Below are positions 9,950 through 18,060 of a stretch of DNA of 64,000 nt, in pieces (within the stretch, counting starts at the first letter, position 1; the number at the start of each line of letters is the position of its first letter). Both the position numbers and the translations under genes were made by a program. Location: contig NZ_CP094468.1 of assembly GCF_023347275.1 (NCBI RefSeq), positions 806,001 to 870,000 of the forward strand, read 5' to 3'. Under the pieces are notes generated by a model. The model did no database searches and was not told where the DNA came from. It saw only the letters and a list, made by a program, of their open reading frames with translations. This DNA is from Faecalibacterium sp. I3-3-89 (GTDB lineage Bacteria > Bacillota > Clostridia > Oscillospirales > Ruminococcaceae).

Positions 9950-10768
9950 ATGAATACCAATAATCTGAATACAGCCCTTTATGAAAAGATGACTGCTGAA
10001 CAGGACAAGTTCCGGGACTGGCTGAAAAGCCAGCCCCCGGAAGAAATCCTACACCACACCTATGAATATACTGTCCGTGAGGATATTGTGATGGCGATGG
10101 AGGAACTGGAGCTGACCGACACCCAGGCCCAGGCGCTTTTGGAATCTCCCTCTCCGTTGGCGGATGTGTACCGTTATTTTGAAAAGCTGGAGACCGGCTA
10201 TATGGATATGATCCGGGACAGTATTGAGAACCGTGCCGACGATGTGTGCAGAGCTAAAGAGGAACTGCGAACAACACCGGTCTATCCCCACTCTGCCGCC
10301 TATGCGAGAGAACATAGGGAACTGGAGCAGTACCGAGCTTCCAACAATGTAAATCTCCAATGCAAGGAGTCCATTGAAGCGGCGGTGCGGGAATACTTCG
10401 ACGGAATGTATCTCAGTCACGATGCGGCAAAGGGTGTGATCGAGACCTATGGCATGGAGCGTGTGGCTTTGGTTCTGGCCAACACCGTCCAGCTTCAGGA
10501 CTGGGATGGGCGCTACTCCCGACGCAATAAGGAATGGGCTAAGACCATTCCCAACGAGAACCCTGAAACCGTCCGTTGTGGTTATGTCCTGAACAGCCAC
10601 CCTGCTGTGCTGGATGGCTTTATTGATCTGGTGCGAGAAGAACAGCAGCGCAGCCGTACTCAGGGAGAAAAACTGCAACCGTCCCGCCCCTCAGTACGGG
10701 ATAAGCTCAAACAGGAGCTGCCTGCCCATAAGCCTGCCGCCCCGAAGAAACGGGAGCCGGAGCGATAA
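9950..10768 (+). CDS. DUF3849-domain protein of the ICE backbone
   Basis: The start is ATG 9950, one base after the helicase stop, with GAGGAGG just upstream; an in-frame ATG at 9932 would lie within that ribosome-binding site. The 272-residue product contains the DUF3849 signature YPHSAAYAREHRELEQYRAS (about residues 103-122) followed by CKESIEAAVREYFDGMYL and a segment common in this family (GMERVALVLANTVQ). The C-terminus is basic and proline-rich. It is in one operon with the helicase and mobC, as in related elements. The function is unknown; context suggests a role in conjugation or DNA maintenance. Confidence 0.8.
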   Translation: MNTNNLNTALYEKMTAEQDKFRDWLKSQPPEEILHHTYEYTVREDIVMAMEELELTDTQAQALLESPSPLADVYRYFEKLETGYMDMIRDSIENRADDVCRAKEELRTTPVYPHSAAYAREHRELEQYRASNNVNLQCKESIEAAVREYFDGMYLSHDAAKGVIETYGMERVALVLANTVQLQDWDGRYSRRNKEWAKTIPNENPETVRCGYVLNSHPAVLDGFIDLVREEQQRSRTQGEKLQPSRPSVRDKLKQELPAHKPAAPKKREPER

Positions 10769-10770
10769 CT

Positions 10771-11109
10771 ATGGCAAAGCGTAAGCGGGATATGCAATTA
10801 AACTTTAGAGTTTCAGCGGAGGAGCTTGCTGTGATTGAGCAAAAAATGTCTCAGTTTGGAACCTCCAACCGTGAAGCCTATCTAAGAAAAATGGCGCTGG
10901 ATGGGTATGTAGTCAAGCTGGAGCTGCCGGAGTTGAAGGAGCTTGTTTCCCTGATGCGCCGAAGCAGCAACAACTTAAACCAGCTGACCCGTAAAGTGCA
11001 TGAGACTGGGCGGGTTTATGATGCTGACTTGGAGGATATATCCCAGCGGCAGGAACAGTTATGGGAGGGCGTAGAGGAAATCATTACCCAGCTTTCCAAA
11101 CTCTTATAA
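10771..11109 (+). CDS. mobC: MobC-like relaxosome accessory protein
   Basis: This 112-residue protein has an N-terminal ribbon-helix-helix-like segment (LNFRVSAEELAVIEQKM), then NREAYLRKMALDGY and the MobC-type SLMRRSSNNLNQLTRKVHET motif. MobC proteins bind near oriT and help the relaxase nick. It starts 3 bases after the preceding gene, so the two are in one operon. The matching relaxase is 2.4 kb downstream, separated by the CD1845-like gene and an inserted AbiE module. Confidence 0.85.
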   Translation: MAKRKRDMQLNFRVSAEELAVIEQKMSQFGTSNREAYLRKMALDGYVVKLELPELKELVSLMRRSSNNLNQLTRKVHETGRVYDADLEDISQRQEQLWEGVEEIITQLSKLL

Positions 11110-11129
11110 CAGGGATAGATACTCCATTT

Positions 11130-11182
11130 GCGGAGGGAGGAACGGCATTACTTCGCTGCTCCTCTCTCCGCTTTTTCTTTTT
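11130..11182 (+). terminator. Rho-independent terminator after mobC
   Basis: A stem formed by GCGGAGGGAGGA and TCCTCTCTCCGC with a roughly 18-base loop is followed by a T-rich run. It ends the helicase-DUF3849-mobC operon. Confidence 0.75.
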
Positions 11183-11264
11183 ATCGGTATCCTTGTCTTT
11201 TGCCTGCCCATGCCGGATAATATGATTAGAAAAGATACCAAGAGCGCTGCAAGGAGGAAATGAC

Positions 11265-11564
11265 ATGAAGATTTTGAAAGGGCTTTTGATGATTATAACT
11301 GCACCGGTCATTTTGGTTCTGACACTTTTTGTCCGGCTCTGCACGGGGCTGATCTACATATCCGGTCTGGTGCTCGGCCTGTTCAGTACCGTGATTGCTC
11401 TGCTTGGTGTGGCTGTGCTGCTTACCTATTCCCCGCAGAATGGTGTGATTCTGCTGGTCATGGCATTTTTGATTAGCCCGATGGGGCTGCCACTGGCTGC
11501 AATCTGGCTGATGGGTAAGGTGCAGAGTTTGAAATTTGCAATTCAGGAGTTGGTTTATGGATAA
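11265..11564 (+). CDS. Small membrane protein, CD1845-like
   Basis: This 99-residue protein is almost entirely hydrophobic. It has two or three membrane segments (about 5-50 and 55-85) and the sequence LSTVIALLGVAVLLT, as in the CD1845 family found beside mobC in Tn1549-like elements. The start ATG has AAGGAGG eight bases upstream. Function is unknown; a membrane role in conjugation is possible. It has its own spacing from mobC, past a terminator. Confidence 0.65.
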   Translation: MKILKGLLMIITAPVILVLTLFVRLCTGLIYISGLVLGLFSTVIALLGVAVLLTYSPQNGVILLVMAFLISPMGLPLAAIWLMGKVQSLKFAIQELVYG

Positions 11565-11634
11565 AAATACGCAAAACCATAAAATGCCAGACACCGTCTG
11601 TTAAATTTGGGAAAAGGAATTTTATATCCACGAC

Positions 11635-11668
11635 TTTACTTTTGAACTAATATTGAATATAATATTAG
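11635..11668 (+). promoter_or_regulatory. Promoter and operator palindrome of the AbiE operon
   Basis: TTTACT (11635-11640), a 17-base spacer and TATAAT (11658-11663) form a promoter. The -10 sits inside an inverted repeat CTAATATT-6-AATATTAG (11647-11668). AbiEi-type antitoxins are known to repress their own promoter by binding inverted repeats, so this is the probable operator. Confidence 0.6.
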
Positions 11669-11684
11669 TACGAAAGGAAGTGAC

Positions 11685-12281
11685 ATGATGGGACAATTTG
11701 AACAGCTGGATCAGATGCTAACAGCACAAGAAGGAATGCTGCGAACATCACAGGTCGTATCCTCTGGAATTTCAAAGCCGGTATTTTATGATTATGTGCG
11801 TTCACGAGATTTGGATAGAGTTGCACATGGGATTTATCTGTCCAAAGATTCCTGGGTGGATGCCATGTATCTGCTTCATTTGCGATTTGAACAAGCAGTA
11901 TTTTCACATGAAACAGCTTTATTTTTTCACGATCTGACAGACCGTGAACCAATAGAATATACAGTTACGGTCAAAACTGGATGCAATCCAAGCAAAATGA
12001 AAGCAGAAGGCATTCAAGTTTTTACGATTAAAGCAGACTTACATGATGTAGGACTTACAACAGCGAAAACTCCGTTCGGGCATACTGTGCCGGTTTATGA
12101 TATGGAGCGAACGATCTGTGATTTGCTCAGAAGCCGTAGCAGAATTGAAATTCAGACCTTTCAGGGAGCACTGAAAGCGTATGCCCGTAGAAAAGATAAG
12201 AACCTGCGAGCTTTAATGCAATATGCCGGGATGTTCAAGGTGGAAAAAATTTTACGACAGTATTTGGAGGTACTTTTATGA
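11685..12281 (+). CDS. abiEi: AbiEi-family antitoxin (type IV toxin-antitoxin)
   Basis: This 198-residue protein has an N-terminal winged-helix part (GMLRTSQVVSSGISKPVFYD) followed by LDRVAHGIYLS and the AbiEi core (SHETALFFHDLTDREP, VYDMERTICDLLRSR). AbiEi counteracts the AbiEii nucleotidyltransferase and represses the operon. The toxin gene overlaps by four bases. The start could be either of two adjacent ATGs (11685 or 11688) behind GAAAGGAAG. The module is visibly AT-rich compared with the flanking mob genes, which suggests separate acquisition. Confidence 0.85.
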   Translation: MMGQFEQLDQMLTAQEGMLRTSQVVSSGISKPVFYDYVRSRDLDRVAHGIYLSKDSWVDAMYLLHLRFEQAVFSHETALFFHDLTDREPIEYTVTVKTGCNPSKMKAEGIQVFTIKADLHDVGLTTAKTPFGHTVPVYDMERTICDLLRSRSRIEIQTFQGALKAYARRKDKNLRALMQYAGMFKVEKILRQYLEVLL

Positions 12282-13132
12282 TAAAAACAGCAAGGCAGCT
12301 TAAAGATTTAATACGAAACCTTTCCAGAGAAAAATCCGCAGATGCTCAGATTTTAATGAGGAACTACATGATGGAGCGTTTTTTGGAGCGTATTTCTCTT
12401 TCTGAGTATCGTGATAAGTTTATCTTAAAGGGTGGTATGTTGGTAGCGGCTATGGTTGGATTGGATGCCCGCTCTACGATGGATTTGGATGCAACCATAA
12501 AAGGAGCTAATGTTAATGTGGAGGATATTGAGAATCTAATTTCATCAATCGTAACTGTTCCGATTGATGATGGTGTTAAATTTCAGCTGAAAAGTATTTC
12601 GGAGATTATGGATGAAGCAGAGTATCCGGGGATTCGTGTCAGCATGAGTACAACATTCGATGGTGTAGTGACCCCTTTGAAAATTGATATTTCTACGGGA
12701 GATGCAATCACTCCAAGAGAGGTTCGGTATTCATTCAAACTTATGCTGGAAGATCGCTCCATTGATATTTGGGCTTATAATTTAGAAACTGTGCTGGCAG
12801 AAAAACTGGAAACCATTATTACCAGAACCACAACCAATACCCGCATGAGAGATTTCTACGATATTTACATTTTAGAACAGCTGCATGGAACCACGCTGAA
12901 CCCGAAAATTTTACATGATGCGCTTCTGGCAACTGCTCATAAACGGGGATCGGAGAAGTATCTTAACCAGGCTGAAGAAGTTTTTGACGAAGTGGAAAAT
13001 GATTCGGTTATGCAAAAACTTTGGGAGGCATACCGTAAAAAGTTTTCTTATGCTTCTGATTTGGAATGGGATGTGATTATGAAAGCAATTCGCAGGTTAT
13101 ATGTTCTTTGCGAGAAGGGCATCAGCTTATGA
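12278..13132 (+). CDS. abiEii: AbiEii nucleotidyltransferase toxin
   Basis: The 284-residue protein shows the AbiEii/DUF1814 signature: FILKGGMLVAAMVG (about residue 46), then RSTMDLDATIKG (about 64-75), the nucleotidyltransferase aspartates, and a later ETVLAEKLETIITR plus RMRDFYDIYIL segment. These toxins block growth, and the pairs act in phage abortive infection or element maintenance. The gene overlaps abiEi by four bases and the next small gene through ATGA, so all three are translationally coupled. Confidence 0.87.
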   Translation: MIKTARQLKDLIRNLSREKSADAQILMRNYMMERFLERISLSEYRDKFILKGGMLVAAMVGLDARSTMDLDATIKGANVNVEDIENLISSIVTVPIDDGVKFQLKSISEIMDEAEYPGIRVSMSTTFDGVVTPLKIDISTGDAITPREVRYSFKLMLEDRSIDIWAYNLETVLAEKLETIITRTTTNTRMRDFYDIYILEQLHGTTLNPKILHDALLATAHKRGSEKYLNQAEEVFDEVENDSVMQKLWEAYRKKFSYASDLEWDVIMKAIRRLYVLCEKGISL

Positions 13133-13455
13133 AAAAGCATGGACACTATTGTAAAGTTTGTGGTGAATACAAAGCCAACGAAAAATTTTCAGGCAAAGGT
13201 CATGCATCCCACATTTGTAAATCCTGTGCTTCGCTACCAGCAGAAAAGCAGGCTGAACTGATGACACTGAATCGTCTTTTGAATCTTCCATGGAGGCTAT
13301 CGAAAGAGCAGTTGTCCTGGCTGAAAAATCGACTAAAGGATAGGCGGCCTGATGTCCGTGCATTGGCGCAAGAGCAATATGAAATGAGATTTCCACCAAG
13401 ACACTTAGAAGATGATGAGTTCAATTTTTTCGATGAAGAAAGTTTTATAGAATAG
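13129..13455 (+). CDS. Small zinc-ribbon protein coupled to AbiEii
   Basis: The ATG at 13129 overlaps the abiEii stop (ATGA). The 108-residue product begins MKKHGHYCKVCGEYKANEKF and carries a second CKSC pair about 20 residues later, a likely Zn ribbon. A helical part (LMTLNRLLNLPWRLSKEQL) and an acidic C-terminus (LEDDEFNFFDEESF) follow. I do not recognise a named family. Tight coupling to the toxin suggests a third component, perhaps a modulator or target-recognition partner; this is inference. Confidence 0.75.
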   Translation: MKKHGHYCKVCGEYKANEKFSGKGHASHICKSCASLPAEKQAELMTLNRLLNLPWRLSKEQLSWLKNRLKDRRPDVRALAQEQYEMRFPPRHLEDDEFNFFDEESFIE

Positions 13456-13461
13456 TGAAAG

Positions 13462-13490
13462 CGGTCTGCTATGGCAGGCCGTTTTCTTTT
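13462..13490 (+). terminator. Terminator after the AbiE module
   Basis: CGGTCTGC and GCAGGCCG pair around a short loop and are followed by TTTTCTTTT. It separates the AbiE operon from the relaxase gene. Confidence 0.65.
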
Positions 13491-13509
13491 CGGGAAGGAG
13501 GTCTGACCT

Positions 13510-14922
13510 ATGGCAACCACGAGAATCATGCCGCTTCATGTCGGCAAGGGCCGCACAGAAAGTCGGGCGATCAGTGACATCATCGACTATGTGGCCAATC
13601 CCAAAAAAACAGATAGCGGCAGGCTTATTACCGGCTATGCGTGTGACAGCAGGACTGCGGATGCAGAGTTCCTTCTGGCAAAGCGGCAGTACCTTGCCAC
13701 GACCGGACGAGTGCGCGGTGCGGATGATGTGATTGCCTATCATGTGCGCCAGTCCTTCCGCCCCGGAGAGATCACTTCGGAAGAAGCAAACCGGCTGGGC
13801 GTAGAATTTGCCAAGCGTTTTACCAAGGGCAATCATGCCTTTGTGGTCTGCACCCACATAGACAAGTCGCACATTCACAATCACATTATCTGGTCATCGG
13901 TCAGCTTAGAATATGACCGGAAATTCCGAAACTTTTGGGGCAGCACCAAGGCGGTTCGCCGGTTAAGTGATACCATCTGCATTGAAAACGGACTGTCCAT
14001 TGTAGAGAATCCGAAACTTCACGGAAAAAGCTATAACAAGTGGCTGGGAGATCAGGCAAAGCCCTCTCACCGAGAGCTGCTTCGTGTGGCGATTGACAAC
14101 GCATTATCACAAAGTCCTGCTAATTTTGAGGAACTGCTGAAGCTGCTGCAAGAGTCCGGCTGTGAAGTATCAAAGCGCGGAAAATCGTATCGTTTGAAAC
14201 TCCCCGGCTGGGAGAAAGCCGCCCGAATGGACAGCCTGGGCGAAGGATATGGATTAGATGATTTGCAGGCGGTTCTCTCCGGGAAGAAAACGCATACCCC
14301 ACGAAAGAAAATAGTTACACAGGCAGAGACGCAGAAGGTCAATCTGCTGGTGGACATTCAGGCAAAATTGCAGGCTGGAAAAGGTGCTGGCTATGCTCGA
14401 TGGGCCAAGGTGTTCAACCTCAAGCAGATGGCGCAGACCATGAATTACTTGTCAGAGAATAACCTGCTGGAGTATGCGGTTTTGGAAGAAAAGGCTGCGG
14501 CTGCCACGGCACATCACAATGAGCTTTCGGCGCAGATCAAAGCGGCTGAAAAGCGCATGGCAGAGATTGCTGTTCTGCGTACTCACATTGTAAATTATGC
14601 CAAGACCCGTGAGGTCTATGTGGCATACCGCAAGGCAGGCTACTCTAAGAAATTCCGGGAGGAACATGAGGAAGAAATTCTGCTCCACCAGGCTGCTAAG
14701 AATGCCTTTGATGAGATGGGCGTCAAGAAGCTGCCCAAGGTCAAAGAGTTACAGACGGAGTACGCGAAATTGCTGGAAGAAAAGAAAAAGACCTATGCCG
14801 AGTACCGGCGTTCCCGTGAAGAAATGCGGGAGCTTTTAACGGCAAAGGCCAATGTGGATCGAGTGCTGAAAATGGAGGTAGAACAGGATGTTGAAAAAGA
14901 AAAAGACCACGGCCAGCGGTAA
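13510..14922 (+). CDS. Relaxase/mobilization nuclease
   Basis: This 470-residue relaxase (MobA/VirD2-like, PF03432 type) starts at ATG 13510 with AAGGAGG upstream. It has the N-terminal segment IIDYVANPKKT and the metal-binding three-His motif HIDKSHIHNHIIW near residues 116-128. A linker with GKSYRLKLPGWEKAARMDSLG follows, and then a long coiled coil (about 290-460). It nicks oriT and leads the strand into the recipient. Its partner MobC is upstream. Length and layout match Tn1549-like relaxases. Confidence 0.9.
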   Translation: MATTRIMPLHVGKGRTESRAISDIIDYVANPKKTDSGRLITGYACDSRTADAEFLLAKRQYLATTGRVRGADDVIAYHVRQSFRPGEITSEEANRLGVEFAKRFTKGNHAFVVCTHIDKSHIHNHIIWSSVSLEYDRKFRNFWGSTKAVRRLSDTICIENGLSIVENPKLHGKSYNKWLGDQAKPSHRELLRVAIDNALSQSPANFEELLKLLQESGCEVSKRGKSYRLKLPGWEKAARMDSLGEGYGLDDLQAVLSGKKTHTPRKKIVTQAETQKVNLLVDIQAKLQAGKGAGYARWAKVFNLKQMAQTMNYLSENNLLEYAVLEEKAAAATAHHNELSAQIKAAEKRMAEIAVLRTHIVNYAKTREVYVAYRKAGYSKKFREEHEEEILLHQAAKNAFDEMGVKKLPKVKELQTEYAKLLEEKKKTYAEYRRSREEMRELLTAKANVDRVLKMEVEQDVEKEKDHGQR

Positions 14923-15034
14923 GCTGGTCCTGGTCAAAAGCGTTCGCAGAACGCGCAGCCACAGAATGAAATTCTGTGTTCAAAGGGGCTTGGGGGCGCT
15001 GCCCTCAACAAGCAGCTTGTGGCGAAATGGATAG
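14888..15034 (+). CDS. Short basic ORF overlapping the relaxase 3' end
   Basis: A 48-codon frame starts at ATG 14888 with GGAGG nine bases upstream, inside the relaxase 3' end but in another frame. The product is strongly basic (MLKKKKTTASGKLVLVKSVR at its start). No family is recognised. The good ribosome-binding site is the only support for expression. Confidence 0.3.
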   Translation: MLKKKKTTASGKLVLVKSVRRTRSHRMKFCVQRGLGALPSTSSLWRNG

Positions 15035-15076
15035 CCACAAGCATTGCTTGCCACAATATGCTGCGCATAAAATGAA

Positions 15077-15119
15077 AAAACTAACGACGGGACGCTTACT
15101 GCCTCCTATCGTTAGTTTT
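15077..15119. terminator. Bidirectional terminator between mob genes and XRE gene
   Basis: AAAACTAACGA and TCGTTAGTTTT form an 11-bp stem around a 21-base loop, with A- and T-rich flanks. It overlaps the 3' end of the minus-strand XRE gene and faces the relaxase operon. Confidence 0.65.
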
Positions 15120-15426
15120 CTGTGTTTAAGCGACTTATAAAACCAATCAGCATAATCAAATCGTCATCTGACATCTTTCTCATTCCGTCCAAAGCCTTCT
15201 TGATAAGCTGAGGGTTATTCTCCTGTGCATCAAAAAATTGAAGCGGCGTGATTTCAAAATACTCACAGATGTTGAGAAACTGCTTCATAGACGGCATAGA
15301 ACGCCCGGAAGAAATCGCCTGAATATAGCTTCTGTTCTGCCCTAACTCCATGCTCATCTGATATTCTGAAACGCCTTTTTTCAATCGTAATTCTGTGATT
15401 CGATTGCGGATAAATTCTTCGTCCAT
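15112..15426 (-). CDS. XRE-family HTH regulator
   Basis: This 104-residue protein starts at the ATG complementary to 15426, behind GAGAGGTGAGC; an upstream in-frame extension lacks such a site. Residues about 5-60 form a Cro/CI helix-turn-helix (RITELRLKKGVSEYQMSMEL, SYIQAISSGRSMPSM). A short helical tail (MRKMSDDDLIMLIGFISRL) probably dimerises. It is divergent from the SLOG gene and may regulate it. Confidence 0.8.
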   Translation of the reverse strand: MDEEFIRNRITELRLKKGVSEYQMSMELGQNRSYIQAISSGRSMPSMKQFLNICEYFEITPLQFFDAQENNPQLIKKALDGMRKMSDDDLIMLIGFISRLNTEN

Positions 15427-15583
15427 ACGCTCACCTCTCTGCTCTTTTAGCATAGCAGAAAGCAATTCTTGATACTTCGTATGTGTTGTGTTATAATTTT
15501 GTAATATAACCTTTATACGCATTATTATTTACGTTATTTTTGCTTTATATGCGTAATCAAGGCAGTTATCAAGGGTGATTTGT

Positions 15584-16126
15584 ATGAATCAGTATGCCTG
15601 TGCCATTACCGGCCACAGACCAACAAGATTTTGCTTTGGATATAATGAGGAAGATCCTCTATGCCAAAAGCTGAAAGAATGTCTCCTGGAGCAGTTTCGC
15701 ATACTCCATGACGAGAAATTTGTCCGTACTTTTTTTGTCGGCGGTGCTCTTGGTGTAGATATGTGGGCTGGAGAACAGCTGCTGACATTGAGAGCACAAA
15801 CAGGATACGAGGATATTAAAATTATCGTTGTAGTTCCCTTCATCGGCTATGACTCTAAATGGCCGGATCAGAGTAAACATAGATTGAAAAAGCTGATCCA
15901 AAACGCAAACGATTCTATTGTTATTTCACATTCTGCGGATGTTTCCAGTTATAAAAAAAGAAATTATTATATGGTCGATCATGCAGAGTACATCATCGGT
16001 GTGTTTGATAATCAGAAAAAGCTGCGCTCAGGTACAGCACAGACAGTCAACTATGCCTTGCATCAGGGAAAAGTAATCACTCTGATCCATCCAGACACTA
16101 TGGAGATAACAGCCCCTGCGCCTTAA
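15584..16126 (+). CDS. SLOG-domain protein (YpsA/DUF1273-like)
   Basis: The 180-residue product starts CAITGHRPTRFCFGYNE and has the nucleotide-binding SLOG motif GGALGVDMWAGE near residues 50-62, followed by VVPFIGYDSKWPDQSK and, near the end, RSGTAQTVNYALHQGK. SLOG proteins sense or process nucleotide-derived ligands. This kind is frequent on ICEs and phages. ATG 15584 is preceded by AAGGGTGA and preferred to GTG 15575. Its role on the element is unknown. Confidence 0.8.
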   Translation: MNQYACAITGHRPTRFCFGYNEEDPLCQKLKECLLEQFRILHDEKFVRTFFVGGALGVDMWAGEQLLTLRAQTGYEDIKIIVVVPFIGYDSKWPDQSKHRLKKLIQNANDSIVISHSADVSSYKKRNYYMVDHAEYIIGVFDNQKKLRSGTAQTVNYALHQGKVITLIHPDTMEITAPAP

Positions 16127-16420
16127 CAAATTCACAAAAATTTTTCATTAGCATTTCCAACAAAATATTTTCATTGAAGGGGTGCTGTGATATAATAAGA
16201 TATAAAACTACGCTCAGAACAAATGGTGCCGCTATGAACAAATATATTGGACAGCAATTTGCTGCTTTAAGATACGAAAAAAATATTTTGGTTGTTGAAG
16301 AAACTACATCTGCTGGTGGATGCGGCTCCTTCAACGCGGCTTCTTCATGCCCTGCGTCAGCCTGTCTTTATGACAGTGCGGCGTGGGGCTTTTTTATTGT
16401 CTGAAAAGAGGTGATCAAGC
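16127..16420 (+). other. Promoter, gene remnant and terminator at the left border of the immunity island
   Basis: An extended -10 promoter (TTTTCA, 17 bases, TGATATAAT; about 16168-16196) is followed by a short frame starting MNKYIGQQFAALRYEKNILV (ATG 16234). That frame degenerates into a Cys/Ala/Ser-rich end at 16404. It looks like the start of a lost gene. A hairpin (16349-16396) then stops transcription just before the cargo genes. Confidence 0.4.
16349..16396 (+). terminator. Terminator before the immunity island
   Basis: A roughly 18-bp imperfect stem (GCCCTGCGTC... with ...GGCGTGGGGC) closed by a TTTAT loop is followed by six Ts. Confidence 0.65.
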
Positions 16421-17803
16421 ATGAGTTTGCCAAAACGCGACGGCGTACATGACCGCTACTATCTGATCCACAAGCCGGACACTTCCCCGGAGTTGCTGGC
16501 GGAGGCGGATCTCTGCATTCAGGATGTGCTGAACGGAACCGCTCGTGAAAATCACTCCGCCTACCCGACCGTGGTGCGAAATCACAACGGGACACCCTTT
16601 CTTCCCAACCAGCTCCTGGAGCGGTATCTGTCCAAACTGCCTTTGAAGGGATTCCCCTATGAGGAAGCTGTTACATTCTGCGATGCCCTGCGGCGGTTGG
16701 TGGGCTGGCAGGAGATCCGCTATACATTGGAGAAATACATAGAAAAGCAGGTGCAGGAAAGGTATTTTGAGACTGGAGAAAAAGAGGATGATTTTACGCC
16801 TTACCCGCCTTGTACTGTGTGGCCGGAGCTGCGGCCGGAGGATGTGGATGAAGGTCTGCTGCGCTTTGCCTGCTATGTGGCTATCTGCCATACCGTGTAC
16901 GGGCAGAGTTTTGAATCCCTCACCACTGAACACATCCTTGGCCTGGTTTCCCAGCTTCGCCCAGATATGGTGAAGCAACTGAAAACAGCCGGCAGCGGCA
17001 AATTACCAAAGGACATCCAGCAGCGTAAGACAGAGCATTTCACCGCATCGGCCAATGATGCGTTTGCTGCCATCCGCATCACCGCCAGGGACTCCACCGA
17101 GGAGTGCTATGCTGAAATCCTGGACTACCTGTGTGCGGTGTTGGAGCAGGAGGAATTTCCCCGCAGTTACTCGGTGGAGTTCCGTGGGAAGGAAAAACTC
17201 TATCTGCCTATTCCCGGCCTGCCCAAGAAGGGAGTCAATCAGCTCTTTGCCTGCGCTGTGCAGCACCCCAATCTGCATCCAGCTATGGAGCGATACGCTC
17301 GTCTGGCTATGCGGGAGTTTGAGTGGTACCAAAACCTTGCGGACGAAGCCTGTGCTATGCCTGGCACCTTTGCCGTGTTCGCCCTGGGACTGGAGGGAGA
17401 ACAGTGGGCACCGCTGGTAGCAGAGTATTTGGATCTCTGTGACGACGAGCACTCCTCCCTGCAAGAGAAATTCCTTCATGCCTTGATCCGGAAGTTTGGT
17501 TTTCAAACATGGACACTGGGCGTATTGGTACGGGGCGCATTATCTATGCAGTGGCTGAAGCCTGCCAAGGAATTCCGCAGCCTGATAGCCAATGGGGAAA
17601 GCCTGGATGCACTGCTGGCAGTCAAGCGCCGCTTTTCCGCTTATCTCCTGCCGGAAGAAAACAAAGACCCGAAATTCCGGGCCATCGCTTGGCAGAGCCT
17701 GCTCTGGGCCATCTGGGGAAAGAATTCCGAAAATGGTGGTAGCAAGGTCATCAAGACAGCACCGAAGGAACTGAAAGAGAAATACCAGCAGGTATTTGCG
17801 TGA
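16421..17803 (+). CDS. Large hypothetical protein, DUF6138-like, first gene of the immunity island
   Basis: This 460-residue protein has no signal peptide or membrane segment. It begins MSLPKRDGVHDRYYLIHKPD and contains several helical blocks, including LMREF-type repeats around GVNQLFACAVQHPNLHPAME and a C-terminal FRAIAWQSLLWAIWGKN. I think it resembles the DUF6138 family, seen beside SUKH and other immunity genes, but this is tentative. The start at ATG 16421 has AAGAGGTGATC upstream. It heads a run of closely spaced plus-strand genes reaching 32,717. Confidence 0.6.
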   Translation: MSLPKRDGVHDRYYLIHKPDTSPELLAEADLCIQDVLNGTARENHSAYPTVVRNHNGTPFLPNQLLERYLSKLPLKGFPYEEAVTFCDALRRLVGWQEIRYTLEKYIEKQVQERYFETGEKEDDFTPYPPCTVWPELRPEDVDEGLLRFACYVAICHTVYGQSFESLTTEHILGLVSQLRPDMVKQLKTAGSGKLPKDIQQRKTEHFTASANDAFAAIRITARDSTEECYAEILDYLCAVLEQEEFPRSYSVEFRGKEKLYLPIPGLPKKGVNQLFACAVQHPNLHPAMERYARLAMREFEWYQNLADEACAMPGTFAVFALGLEGEQWAPLVAEYLDLCDDEHSSLQEKFLHALIRKFGFQTWTLGVLVRGALSMQWLKPAKEFRSLIANGESLDALLAVKRRFSAYLLPEENKDPKFRAIAWQSLLWAIWGKNSENGGSKVIKTAPKELKEKYQQVFA

Positions 17804-17815
17804 GGAGGGAGTAGA

Positions 17816-18049
17816 ATGAACAGCGAACAGATCACAGCATTTTTGCAAGAGTATTGGTACATTGCCTCGGTGCTCATCGGGGTCGTGATTTTAATTGGGG
17901 CGATCCGCAACTGGAACTGGCTCTGCGACCCCACTGGTACGCGGGATGCCCATCGACACAGCAGAGGATACCGGCGGGTGGTGTTCTTTCTGTTGGGTGT
18001 CCTCCTGATTGTGGTGAGTATCTGGGGATTTGTGCTGAAATTGAAATAA
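17816..18049 (+). CDS. Two-helix membrane immunity protein, Imm17-like
   Basis: This 77-residue protein has two membrane helices (about 15-32 and 54-73) separated by a polar loop with NWNWLCDPTGTRDAHR. Size, topology and the loop match the Imm17 family, predicted immunity proteins of polymorphic toxin systems that act at the membrane. It lies 12 bases after the preceding gene with GAGGAGGGAG as ribosome-binding site. Confidence 0.65.
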   Translation: MNSEQITAFLQEYWYIASVLIGVVILIGAIRNWNWLCDPTGTRDAHRHSRGYRRVVFFLLGVLLIVVSIWGFVLKLK

Positions 18050-18060
18050 GAGGTATATCT

